DNA of 64,000 bases. Origin: Oikopleura dioica (Eukaryota; Chordata; Appendicularia; Copelata; Oikopleuridae). Each line of letters starts with the position of its first letter. Position 1 is the stretch's first letter. The notes below the pieces were generated by a model that was not told the origin of the DNA, did not search any database, and worked only from the letters and a program-made list of their open reading frames with translations. Positions 1-10,988 of the stretch are shown here, in pieces. The stretch spans positions 10,664,501 to 10,728,500 of the forward strand of contig OU015569.1 in NCBI GenBank assembly GCA_907165135.1. The letters are read 5' to 3'. A program made the position numbers and the translations under genes.

Positions 1-90
1 AAGAGTTGTTTAATATAATTTACATTTGATATAATAATATATATTTAATATATATATATTATATTAAATATATATTTGATATAATGTTTA
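1..90. repeat. AT-rich low-complexity tract
   Basis: Almost pure A/T sequence made of TATATATTTAATA-like words, directly ahead of the 276-bp tandem repeat. No coding potential is visible. Confidence 0.7.
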
Positions 91-740
91 CATTTGATAT
101 ACATATTGAACCATTTTAAGCATATATTGGGCTTGAAACGGCTTGAACCGTCAGAAACCGCTTTTTACCACGAGACTTTCTCAGTGGTTTTGGCTTATTC
201 AATCATTCGACGAATGTTCTTAATACAAGATTCAAGTTGATATACATATTGATGCTATTTTGTTCATTTCTGGTCTTGAATAACTATGAACCACCATGAA
301 CCGCAAGAATAACCGGGCGGTTTAATTTCATAATGTGTTTTAAAGACTCGCTCTTGTAAATGAATACATTTGATAACCATATTGAACCATTATGAGCATG
401 TTTTTAGCTTGAACCGGCTTGAACCGTCTTGAACCGCCATTTACCGGGAGAGTTACCGGTTGGTTCGGGCTTATTTAATGATTTTATGAATGTACTTAAT
501 ATAAGTTTCAATTTGATATACATATTGCTGCTATTTTGCTCATTTCTGCGCTTGAACCACCATGAACCACCATGAACCGCAAGAGTAACCAGGCGGTTGA
601 ACTTCTGAATATGTTTAAAAGAATCGCTGTTGAAAATGAATTCATTTGATATACATATTTCCACATTTTGACCTATTTCCGGGTATGAACCGCGACGAAC
701 CGGAAGCACCACCGGCTGGTCAAAAAAATACCACGCCATT
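91..740. repeat. Tandem repeat, about 276-bp unit, 2.3 copies
   Basis: The landmark CATTTGAT(A)TACATATT recurs at 91, 367 and 643, an exact spacing of 276 bp. Other landmarks repeat with the same spacing: a run of TTGAACCG-type words, a TGAACCACCATGAACCGCAAG block and the tail after it. Copies one and two are full length with scattered substitutions; the third stops near 740. The units are rich in GAACC/GGTTC words. The antisense reading frame across 404-739 looks like chance coding in the repeat. I cannot say whether it is a satellite edge or a tandem duplication of a mobile element. Confidence 0.8.
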
Positions 741-1867
741 TTGTTCAGTGATTCATAAGCTTTAATTTGAGCTATAAAACATCATCATAGCATACTTATA
801 TCAGAAGTTGATAATATTGGATTTTCGTATCTGGCCGCTTGCGTAAACTTTGGAGCTCTAGAATCATATGAAGGAAGCGCTCCGCAATAATAAATTTCAT
901 ATGTATCGACGCGTCTTGCGCTTATCTTTCACATGGTAGGCATCAAATTATCAAAATCGATCTAGCACGCACTCAAAAGCCGCTTCTAATCAAACTAGTG
1001 CTTTTTTTCTTGCTAAAAATCCCCCAAAAAAAGAGGTAAGATGACTCATATCGAAAATTCTGCAAGTGCAGTTTTTCAAGGCTTGTCTTGATGCATATGT
1101 TCTGAAAGTATGGGGAGATTTTTCAAAAGAACCTGTGAAATAGAAAACACCGCGGTAAGCCTACAAATAGAAGATATACAACTATCTGCCCCTTGATTCT
1201 TTCGTCCTCATATATAAATCTGAATTGAAAAGGTCAGCTGCCGGGTTAAAAGAGGTTTTAAGCAGGCACAGTAAAAGCTGGAATTGACAGGTGGGTCTCT
1301 AGTGTAAAATCTCGAAAAAAGTCGGGAGTGGCCTTCCGGGACTCTCTGAAAATGCAGACTGACAAGTGCCAGGGAGAAAGTGGAAAGCGCACGAATCTCC
1401 GCGCGCGACTATTGGCTCGAATTTGACGCGTGGGCGGTCGTCCCGTCAGATGATTTTCCGGCGGTGGCGTCGACCCTAGCTGGTTAGGAACTCGAGCTCC
1501 TCGTGGATACCCTAGCCAGATAGAGCGAAAGGGGGTCAAACAAGGTCATCTGATCAGACCAAAGAACCTTCAACCAAAATGGCCGGTTACGTCATTTTGG
1601 AGCAACCGACAGAAAAATCTCGCGGTTATCTATTTTCCCTTCGCCCATTTTCTTTCAGTCAGAATTAGAAAAGTCGATTGGGATATTTTTTTGTAAGAGA
1701 AAATGGGAGGTGACCGACAACGAAGTAGAGTTCAGGGGAATTATATGATGAATGACCGGGGCGAAGCTCGAAGGTTGGGGTTAGAATTTTTGGTGCAGAT
1801 TTTATTGTTTTGTCTGAACTTCGTCGATGCTATAGTTAAAATTAGATCTAATTCTAACCTCTGTCAG
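741..1867. other. Intergenic, no gene seen
   Basis: Mixed-composition sequence with several short open frames lacking recognisable domains or splice signals. Presumably it holds the promoter and 5' leader of the photolyase gene. A pyrimidine-rich stretch ending in CTCTGTCAG at 1867 is a plausible acceptor for that gene. Confidence 0.5.
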
Positions 1868-3623
1868 AAAGAAGCCTGAAAAATGGAAGCAAGGTCTAAA
1901 ACAACAAGAAGCTCCCAAAGCTCCAGCTTCGATTCCAGCGCCAAACTCGGACCACTGCCTCACTCAAGTGATCAAAAAGATCCTTCCGTCTCCGTCGGAC
2001 AAAATTGCAGTCTTCATTTTTCGCCGAGATCTTCGAATCTTCGACAACACGTCATTGATTGCTGCTGCTGCTGATGGCTTTAAAATTCTGCCTGTTTTTA
2101 TCTTTCCGCCAGAGCAAATCGAGGAGAAGGAAAATGAATATTTCTCGCATCCGTGTGTCCAGTTCATGTGCCAATCTTTGAGCCAAGTGCACAAGGAGTT
2201 GGAAAAGCTGTCCTCAAAGTTGCACTTCATCAAATTGTCGAACAAGGACGCCCTAACGGAGTTGAAGAAAGAAGTCAACTTTGAAGCAGTTTACTCGAAT
2301 GAAGACTACTCTTTCTACGCGGTTTCAAGAGACAACGAAGTCCGAAGCTGGTGCCGCGAAAATCGAGTCAAATTCGTCCAAAAGGAAGACTACGGGATGA
2401 TGAAACTTGACGAGAACTTGGACAAGTTCAAGCGACCGATTAGGACTCACGCCGCATTCATGCGCGGTTTTAGAGCGAATTATACAGTCAGGCGGCCGAC
2501 AGAAGTGCCTTGGACTGGAGCGAATTTTGCCAGCTATGATTTAAACTGCGAAATTCCAGAGGAGAAGATACACACCTTCTATCAGAACAACCCTAAACTC
2601 GCTGTTCGTCCAGGTAATAACAATGATGTTAATAACTGATTCAAACTTGATTTAGGCAGAACTGGGGGAATGGAAAATCTCAAATCCTTTGAAAAATTGG
2701 TCGATTACCGAGCAGTTCATAATATGCTCGACTTGGAAACATCACGAAGCTCTCCTCATACGAAATTCGGAACAGTTTCGGTGAGCATTTGAAATCAAAG
2801 ACATCCAGTTATAATTTGAAATTCACATTTTCAGGTCCGAGAGACATATTGGCGAGGATTCGACTTGTTTGGCGAAGACTTTCATGTTATCAGACAGCTG
2901 GGCTGGCGGGAAATGTACTTGAAAGTTTACGCGGCCCGGTAAGACTTACAGGAGCAAGTTTCGATTCAAATTCATGTTGAAATTTAGTCCTGAATGGCAA
3001 AAGGGACAGGCTATTCACAAAGTACTAGACGAACACGTCGACTGGAGCTACGATGAAGAGGTCTTCCAAAAATGGTGCCTGGGCGAGACAGGTTTTCCGA
3101 TCGTCGACGCTGGAATGCGAGAATTGAACGAGACGGGATTTCAGCACAACCGCGCGCGAATGAATTGTGCATCTATTCTGACCAAGATCTTGCTGATCGA
3201 CTGGCGATGGGGATACAAGTACTTTTATCAGAAACTGGTTGACTCTGACATTTTCAACAACACCGCTGGCTGGGGTGTGCTCAGTTCCACTGGCTTAGGT
3301 AAATTGCCACTCGGCGTCTATCTCTCTCATTCGCTATTTCAGGCCAAGGCTCGGCTGGACCCGACAATCCGCCGTACATCAACCCCTTCAACCCGTTCAT
3401 GCAGAGCCAGAAATTCGACCCGAACTGCGAATACATCAAAAAATGGGTGCCTGAGCTGGCTAACGTCCACGCCCGCGACATCCACAAATGGCAAGATCAA
3501 GCTGTCCGACGAAAGTACCCTAACTGTAAATACCCCGCTCCAATCGTCAACTACAGTCAGGCGGCACAGCGCTGCCACGACATTTTTACCAAAGCTGCCA
3601 GCATTGCAAAGTCTGTAAAATAA
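1868..3623 (+). CDS. Photolyase/cryptochrome family, class I type
   Basis: A flavin photolyase or cryptochrome. The N-terminal alpha/beta domain reads VFIFRRDLRIFDN and then YFSHPCVQFMCQSL. The FAD domain has SSPHTKFGTVSVRE, TGFPIVDAGMRELNETGF, HNRARMNCASILTK and LIDWRWGYKYF. Five exons are joined by short introns starting at about 2615, 2780, 2940 and 3300, and every join keeps frame. The usual GGWQWxAGTG segment is degenerate here (AGWGVLSSTG), although NPF and KFDP follow as expected. The last codons overlap an AATAAA. No ATG lies in frame between 1836 and 1968, so the start is either in an upstream exon or otherwise unresolved; the ATG at 1883 is out of frame. In animals the direct CPD repair enzymes are usually class II, and this looks more like bacterial or archaeal class I enzymes, so a transferred origin is possible but unproven. 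Confidence 0.85.
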
Positions 3624-3700
3624 ATCTCGTAAGCAATTTAAATAGGCAAAATTGGTTTTTATTTGAAAGTCTATCTAAGATTTAACGCTTCATAGAAATT

Positions 3701-4148
3701 TCAGTAATCTTCGTCGTCAGATGGCAGAAAAGTTTTCGAACTTTTTAAAACTGAACCTGACCCTTCGGGGCCTTCAGCAGCCACTGTAGTTTCTGGGCTT
3801 TGCTTCTTCGCAAAAATTGTTCTGTTTGAGTTACTGATAAGGGATCCCTCCGCGACTTTTTCGATCAGTTTTTGGTTCGATCACTTTTTGAGAATCTAAT
3901 TTGATCTAATTTTTACTAATCGCAGAGGGGTCCCTTAGCGGTATGACGGTACAATCTTCTAGTATCTTACAGTATTCCTGTTCCGCATCAAGAACAAAAA
4001 AGGAACACCAATCGGACTGGTCGCAGAGTTTCGGACACTTTTCGAAGTTGTCTGGAATCTGATATTTTCCACCGCTACTCGTACAACTCGCCGAGAGTGA
4101 GTGAACTTCGAAAAGAGGATGTTCAATCGGCGAAAGTTGATCCGTCAT
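3701..4148 (-). CDS. Possible small Cys-rich (PAN-like) protein
   Basis: An open frame at 3906-4148 encodes a cysteine-rich segment with the pattern CPKLCDQSDWCSFFVL followed by two further Cys, reminiscent of PAN/apple or of tunicate secreted modules. A probable intron runs from GTAAAAATTAG near 3916 to CTTATCAG near 3834. Downstream, two frames are open. One ends in an acidic tail SDDEDY and stop at 3701; the other stops earlier. I cannot choose between them, because the simple splice favours the earlier stop while the acidic tail looks more like a real C-terminus. The ATG at 4148 has a splice-like TGCATGCAG just upstream, so a further 5' exon is possible. No function is assigned. Confidence 0.3.
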
Positions 4149-4289
4149 GTTCTTGCTGCATGCAGTACAGCACGAGCATAAGAGCTGGCCTAACGAGGAA
4201 TCCCAGAACCACTTCGTTCTGAACGTCGTAGTTGAACCTGTTTTAACTGTTCCGTACTCACTCGCTAGGGGTTGGTGTTTTTCCTGTCT

Positions 4290-4717
4290 TCAGATTCTGC
4301 GGCTGATCCTTTCGATGAACTCTTTAAATATTTCAAGGTGGAAATCTCCTGTTATTCTAGTTTGGAATTGGCGGAAGACCACTGCCACACCTACTAAATT
4401 TAAGTTCCTTTCCTGCGGTTCCGATTTTCCGACGATTTTGACGATGATCCATGGCGTTGAGAAAACGAGCGTACCGATCAAAAACGGCACTTTTCAGAAG
4501 AAGTTGACACAAGCGCGCGTTACTTTTTCTCTCAAGTCTCTTATGCAAATATTTCCGGGCAACTTTCCTAAAAAGGCCACCAAGTAGCCGAAAAACACCG
4601 CATCTCCTCTACACTCGATCTTCTTTCTCCTGTCGGGCTCCTCCAGATCGAGCTAAAATTCAACAGCTCAAAACATGACTTTGCTCGATGCTTCACCTTG
4701 CCGATGGTATAAGACAT
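4290..4717 (-). CDS. Putative membrane protein interrupted by one in-frame TGA
   Basis: The start is ATG at 4715-4717 (MSYTIGK), followed by a 45-50 nt intron (GTGAAG...AATTTTAG). An open frame then has the segment AVFFGYLVAFLGKLPGN. A single TGA occurs at 4494-4496, after ACVNFF. The same frame continues with KVPFLIGTLVFSTPWIIVKI, a good transmembrane helix, and a polar tail to the stop at 4290. Possibilities are a nonsense allele of TGG, a pseudogene, a missed intron (GTAACG...AACCGCAG, 111 nt, would also keep frame but would delete the helix), or recoding. I saw no convincing SECIS-like core downstream. The family is not recognised. Confidence 0.35.
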
Positions 4718-5175
4718 TAGCTCTCTTTCTTTCTTCAAAATGCAAGGTCGGTCACAAACGATTGCGCGCGTGTTTGATCAGTCGAAGGAGTAAGTTCTAT
4801 TTGGAGAAGCCAAGATTTGCGCTGACATGTGAATATTTTAACCGAAAATTAATTTTTCAGCATGGGGCTCAAACCGTCCATCATGTGCCCTGCTATATTC
4901 TAGAGCACATACACTCCAACCAGTCAGAATACACGCAAATCCTTTTGCGGTACTCAACATGTGGCCACGCCTGCCAAGAGAACACTGGCAAATTTGTCAT
5001 CACAACTTTAAATACAAGAGGGTAGACAAATTGTCTAGTAGACATCAGTATTAGGATTTTCAAGCGAACTTTTTCCCTGAACATATCCTAGTGGCCGCAT
5101 TTTTATTATGAAAACAAGTCAATTATTTCTTAAATGATTGAAGGTTTATTTATTCGTGGACAGTGGAAATTTTAA
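4718..5175. other. Intergenic, no gene seen
   Basis: Short open frames on both strands without domains. It separates two minus-strand genes and probably contains the promoter of the gene at 4290-4717 and the 3' end of the XPR1-like gene. A TTTATT near 5150 (AATAAA on the minus strand) is a likely polyadenylation signal for the latter. Confidence 0.4.
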
Positions 5176-7556
5176 TCAATGACTTTTGAGCTTGTGGAAG
5201 TGACTTGGCTCTCGAGAATCCATTAGGTTCTCCAGACTGACGATTTCGTCTTCGCTAAATTCAATAATGAAACAGCTGCAATTCAGATTCTAGCTTACTT
5301 GATGACAATAAGTGAAATCTCCCGCACCGCTCTGAATTCACCACAATTGTTGAGGTGCTCGTTTTCCAGCCGGAAGAAGTTCCAGATGAATCTCCTTATT
5401 AGCTCGATAAACGCGAACAAGGACTGCCACACTTGTGCTAATTGGGAGCTGCTTAAAGTGCTGCTAATTATGCTTGTGCCAAGGAAATATTTCGCGATCC
5501 AGGCAAATCGGAGAACAGCGTCTTGAATTATTGCCACGTAGTAGATCCAATTTGTCTCTCCGTGGCCGTAGATAAGTTCGTCCCGGAGAATCTGTTTCTA
5601 AAAAAATCCTCTTTGATTCCTTTATTTGATGTTTTTTTTACCTTTTGGAAGTTTAACAGGCCCCAATCCATACGCAAATCCCAAAAGAGCGTAAAAACCG
5701 AAGCAATGATATTCGCTAGGATCCAAAAAGCAAACGAACTGCTGCTTTTACCACTGTATGCGTATGCATAAGCAAGGGCAACTTTTAGGAAAGAGGTTGA
5801 ATACTTGGCAGCGTTTTGGAGATGATGAGCGCGACGCTTGGGACTGTCAATGGCTCGACGAATGCATTGGGCGAAACGGATGTAGGCTGGTAAGACCCAG
5901 AAGATGAAGCGGAAACCGTAGTCGATGCTGCTGGGTGAACAGACTTCGATTACACTTTCTGCTTCAGAACGAGGCTGCAAAGTTGTATTGACGAAACTAG
6001 CGGGGTCGTTTATGTCATCACTGTCGATTCTGATCGCTGATTCATTGACGACTTAAATTTCTACTTGTTTCGCTCTACTATAAAGAAAATTACCTGATGG
6101 AGTTGGAATGAAATTTAAAGGAATCTTATTCGTAGAAATAAGACATAAAGTCTGCTCGAAATCAAGGAAGACTTGACCTAGGGAGTTGAGTTGATCCGCA
6201 AACCAGAAATCGACGAATGCAACAGGGATGAAGCCAGCTTTGAGTTCACGAATTAAAAGTTTCCAAAAGAATTTTTGTGTCGTCCAAAGTTCGGTGCCTT
6301 TCGAAGGGAAGAACGCGAACAGAATGAAGAGGATGTCAAGCGTTATCGGGATGTAGTTGACGTAAGGTCGGTAAGAAATTGCGATGATGTTGGAGGAAAG
6401 GACGAGGTAAATCCAGAGAAAAATGAGCCAGAGGAGGAGGAGGCCAGTGCCAACACAGCCCATTTGGACGGCAGTGAGACGATCACGCGGATTGATTTCG
6501 AAAATGAGGATATTGTTGACCCCAGCACGGGCCCATCCATACATGTTAAGCGAGAAGAAAATAATGAACAGCGCAATAAGTAGTGTCGGACGAAAGAGTA
6601 CGATGGTCGTGGCTAGGTTCTTGTCGACGTCGAATTCAGCATTATTCAAGTAGAAAATGCCGATAATCGCAAGTAGGAACATCAGACAAGTGCCAAAAAG
6701 AACTCCGAATATCAGAAGATAATGATTTGTCTTTCCTTCGACAATGTCTGTTATTGGCGGTACTCGAAGTCTGCCCTAGATTCTCCCTCGGTTATCTACG
6801 ATAAAAAATGATAGCTTAGCAATAGAATTTATATTATATAAAGCTATGGTTGAATCTTTTCCTGTTCATGGCCTTTTTAGTGTCTCCATCTTCCAAGGTC
6901 GTCATTAGTGACTCTAGCTCTCTGACAATATTCAGTGTCAGGGATCGAATATTAAATCTGAAAGATGAGCTCTAGAAAATCAGAATCTATTTTACTCTCT
7001 AGTAGAGAGTCTCTACCTGGAGTTCTTGATTATATTCATAAAAATAGCTCCATCTTCGCTTTCCATGATTTTGTCGTGCTTCTTGTTGATTTTTCGGAAG
7101 GCGGTGAAGTTGAGTTCTTGATATGCCTGTAGTTTTTTGACGAATAAATAAAATTCGCATATTGCTTCTTTCAGTCGTTTCTGTTCCTTCTTTGCGTGCA
7201 TCTGTATCTCCTCGACATTTCTGCTGATATCCGCTAGATGTCTATTTGCATAACTAATCTAATAAAAAAAATAAGCGAGATGGAATAAAAATCAAATGCT
7301 TTCCTACTTTTTCATTAAAAAATAAGTTGACTTTCGTCTCTTCTTTTTCCTGTTCGTCAAAAAACTGCTCCGAAAGCTTCATTTTTTCTCTCTGAATAAA
7401 GTCCGTCGAAATCATCGACTTCATGATTCTGAACTTGACTTCGTTCTCTTTGCCATCATTCAGTCTCGTGATTATTTCCTTGAGCTTGACGTAGTCGACA
7501 TATTCCGATCTCCACTCAGAGGTGAGTTTAGTTGCGAGTTCTTGGGCGAACTTCAT
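5176..7556 (-). CDS. XPR1: XPR1-like phosphate exporter (SPX-EXS)
   Basis: Homologue of the plasma-membrane phosphate exporter XPR1. The N-terminal SPX domain begins [19 protein letters not shown] and includes the basic helix [11 protein letters not shown] that binds inositol pyrophosphates in this family. Several hydrophobic helices and a C-terminal EXS domain follow, ending [20 protein letters not shown] in the human protein (here [16 protein letters not shown]). The ATG at 7554-7556 fits the family start; a longer frame upstream has no ATG. The last intron (44 nt) joins VREISLIVI to [13 protein letters not shown], as in vertebrates. The intron at 6771-6861 has no GT donor. AG|GAAAAG to CTAGGGCAG restores KKAMNR-LRVP exactly, so a GA-AG intron is inferred. 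Confidence 0.9.
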
Positions 7557-8097
7557 CCTCGCCAATAAAATTAAATCTTGGCTTTGTTGGGTGACTCGAT
7601 TTCTTCAGCGAGAATTAGCGCGTTCTCGATTGACTGGTAAATTTAACTTGGAAAAAAAGCTGAATGTTCTCTTAAATATGGGATGGGTGTCGGTTTCCGG
7701 TCAGGTTCCCTCTGGCGTCTATACACACACCGCCATTTTGTGTTTGGAGTCCTTCTGATTGAGGTCAGGCGATGGATGATTCTCTGATTTGTTTTATTGG
7801 ATGATGTCTTCCCGGTGAGACAATTAAGAATCAAATCTCATAAACTTATCAAAGCCTGAAGTCCTGCAATACTAGATCTGATCGCCTTCGTGATAAGAAA
7901 AATCCTAATTAGCTTTTGGAAGAGCAAACAACTGGAAAATTGGATATTTAAGCTTTTAAAATAATTGCTTCCTGCCCCGCCCAGCATTTCATAATTCGCA
8001 TAAAAATAGTAAAGTTCAATATTAATGGCAAATATCTCTAATTTTATTAAATTTTACAAGATTCTATTTTGTTGTTTTTTACGGATTGTTTGTTTAT
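7557..8097. other. Intergenic between two minus-strand genes
   Basis: Contains the 5' flank of the XPR1-like gene and the 3' flank of the acetyl-CoA synthetase gene. No domain-bearing frame is visible. The CGCCATTTTG word near 7730 is a possible promoter element, but that is not established. Confidence 0.4.
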
Positions 8098-10444
8098 TCA
8101 GTTTGACTTTTCCGCGATTGTTTTCTTTATTTCTTCGACGGAAATTGGGTTGACTAATGTGGACGTGTCACCTAGTTCTTCGCTCTCGACGGCCAGAGAT
8201 CTGAGAATTCTGCGCATGAGCTTGCCCGATCGCGTGACCGGAAGCGCTTGCACCAGATAAATTGCACTAAATTGACGCAGGATTTTACGAGTTGAAAACA
8301 TGGGCGTTTCTGTACCTTGGGACGGCGAATTTTGCAATTTGCAGGGATATATCTGCGGTTAAAGCTTCCCTCAGTTTACTCTCACTTGAACTATTCATTT
8401 TGGTGTCGAGTGGTACGACAAAAGCGACTGTAGTTTCGCCTTTGATTTCGTGTGGAATGGAAATAACAGCGCCTTTATGCAAATTAAATGTTTCCATTCA
8501 AAAATATTTCGATTTTCCTACCTTCGGAGACATTTTTGTTTGACAGAACAACTTCTTCAATTTCCTTCGTCGAGATCCGGTGCCCAGCAATGTTGATGAT
8601 ATCATCAACTCTGCCAGTAATTTGCAATCGGCCTTTCGAATCTCGAATAGCCGCGTCGCCAGTTTCGTACATTCCCGGATATCGCTTGAAATATGATTTG
8701 ATGAAGCGCTCCTCATCCTTGTAGATGGCTCTTGCCATTCCAGGCACAGGGTGGCGAATGCAGAGATCGCCCTTTTTCTCATTCGCGGAGATTTCCTTCC
8801 CTTGTTCATCGACAAGGACAGGATCAACACCGTAGAATCCTCGGGTGCATTTGCTTGGGGCTAGTGTTTCCCCGACAGGACCTGGCGAAGGCGTGAGCAT
8901 GCAGTTGCCGGTTTCTGTTTGCCACCAGCAATCAATTACAGTAGCTTTTCCCTCGCCGACAACATCGTGTAGCCACCACCAAGCGGCTTCATTGCACATT
9001 TCTCCAGCAACCATGATCGTTTTGAGACTGCTTCTGTCGTACTTTTCCACCCATTCATTTCCCGACTGCATAAGCATTCGGTAAGCAGTCGGCGCGGAAA
9101 AGAACTGGTTGATTTTATACTTTTCCACCATGCTCCAATATCGCCCTGGATCAGGAAATGTCGGCAAGGACTCGAAAAGAAGTTCAGTCCCGCCTGATAC
9201 AAGATTGCCATAGATTGAGATTCCGTGGCCGACGGCCCAGCCAATGTCGGCCATGCAGCCGAAAATGTCGCCCTCTTTCCACTGGTAAGCGTGCTTATGA
9301 GCGAGAGCGCAGTGAGCTAGGTATCCTCCCGTTGTGTGAACCAGCCCCTTTGGCTTTCCCGTGCTGCCGGAAGTGTACAAGTAATAAAGGGGGTGCTCGG
9401 CATTGACGATTTCAGGTTCACATGTTGAGTTGGAAAATCTTAAATTTGATTTCTTTCCATTTTAAACGTAAACCTTCCCGATCCGATGAATTTAATGAAA
9501 AAAAAATCCGTTCCTTATTGCATCATCCATGTCAACATCAATTTTATTTTTAAGAAAGGCTCCAGTTTTCTTTCCAATGCGATTGAAAACAAAGCATTTT
9601 TCCAGCCCGGGACAGTTTTGAATGGCACTGTCGGCGATCTCCTTCAGCGGCACTGTTTTTCCTCCTCGCATGCTGCCGTCCATTGTAATCAAAACTTTCG
9701 CTCCGCAGTCGTTGATTCTGTCTGCTAAAGCATCAGCTGAGAAGCCGGCAAAGACGACTGCGTGTGGAGCACCGATTCTTGCGCAGGAAATCATCACTGC
9801 TGCCGCCTGGATTTTTAAGTTCTCATTCCCACGCCGGAAAGTAGCTATTTTTCACCTGAATACAAGATGGGAGGTAGATGGAAACAGCGTCGCCCTTTTG
9901 AACACCTGCGTCTTTCAACACATTCGCGATCTTGTTGACCAAAGTCAGAAGCTCTCCATAGGAAATTCGCTCCACTTGATCGGGATCATCCCCTTCCCAA
10001 ATAAAAGCCGTCCTTTCTGGATCCTCTTGGGCATGTCTGTCGACGCAGTTCACTTTTCACGTGGCTTAGGAAGAATGCAGAGGAGAATAGAACTTATTCC
10101 GACTTTGACCAGTACCTGAAGCATTTAGTTCTCCATCTGGAAACCATGAGATTCTTCCTTCTGAAAAATTCGAGTTCCCAGCAATCGTGAACGGTTTCTC
10201 CCACGAAAGGGAAGATCTTTCATCTGGGCTCCTTTTCATGAAGCTCAATAAACGTACGCATCAATGGAAAAGCCCTGTCCTTGCTACAGTTGCCCAAAAC
10301 TCTTCGTGGTTGCTTATCGAGTAGTTGTAAATATCCTCATACGATTGAAGATGAGAAAACTCTGGAAATTCCTTCAAATGGCTTCAAAATTTTGCGCAAA
10401 CGTTAAATCGTTTATCGGTAATAAATCATTAACTTCAAACGCAT
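8098..10444 (-). CDS. ACSS1: Acetyl-CoA synthetase, ACSS1-like
   Basis: An AMP-forming acetyl-CoA ligase (acetate + ATP + CoA to acetyl-CoA). The adenylation signatures are in order: [19 protein letters not shown] (acetate pocket), [18 protein letters not shown] and the catalytic-lysine loop TRSGKLMRR. The spacing around the N-terminal FWATVAR/WEKPF, the SVNCVDRH segment, and GRYW and KINQF resemble mitochondrial ACSS1 more than cytosolic ACSS2. The start ATG at 10442-10444 is followed after MRLN by a 52-nt intron, in frame. The intron 10217-10279 is best read as AG|GACAGG...GAAAG, a GA-AG intron, since GT alternatives hit stops or break frame. I cannot see a clear mitochondrial presequence, so location is uncertain. 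Confidence 0.9.
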
Positions 10445-10988
10445 AAAAGTTGATGCTACTGGTAAAATTATTATTGAGCCATAAATAAACTGGAGGTTTG
10501 GCAGATAGACGCCTGAGCTGCGCAGCAAGTCTCTGTCGGCTCATTTACTGAAGACGAAAAAACAACGTGTTGAATTTATTTTATAAGTTAAATAAAGCGC
10601 CTTTTCCCCGGGTAACCCCTTTACGGACTCGTGTGATTGGCTGAAATCTCGCTACAGCTCATAACCGAGCATTAAATTTCAGTCCATTTTTATAAAGATT
10701 ACGTAACATTCAATTCTAGCATAAAATAATCAAACTAGAATGAAATTGTTATGACGACTCTCTCGAAAAATATGCATTTTGAAAATAATTATTAGGCAAC
10801 TATCTTTTCCCGCAAAAACTTTCAACAATCAATTTGCAGGTTTTAACTTTTAGTCGAAACATACAGTAAGACATTCATTTTTCTAACCATTAGTCAAGTT
10901 ACAGTGTATTTTATTGGTGTGTTACAGTGATGTTGTCGTTGTGTGTGAGTGATGAGTTTATTTCTAGTAGCTGAAAAGAATGTTCGTT
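10445..10988. other. Intergenic, no gene seen
   Basis: Carries the likely promoter of the acetyl-CoA synthetase gene (minus strand) and the 3' flank of the RING gene. No coding frame with domain content and no clear repeat was recognised. Confidence 0.4.

Noticed and set aside
1883-2074. Plus-strand ATG frame at the photolyase start
   Set aside because: Out of frame with the photolyase exon and ends after 63 codons; could be an upstream ORF at most.
3834-3916. Choosing a single C-terminus for the small Cys-rich gene
   Set aside because: Two frames remain open after the likely intron, so I did not fix the end beyond giving the outer bound.
4290-4496. Selenocysteine at the in-frame TGA
   Set aside because: No SECIS-like ATGA...AA...GA structure seen downstream and no match to a known selenoprotein family, so recoding is not claimed.
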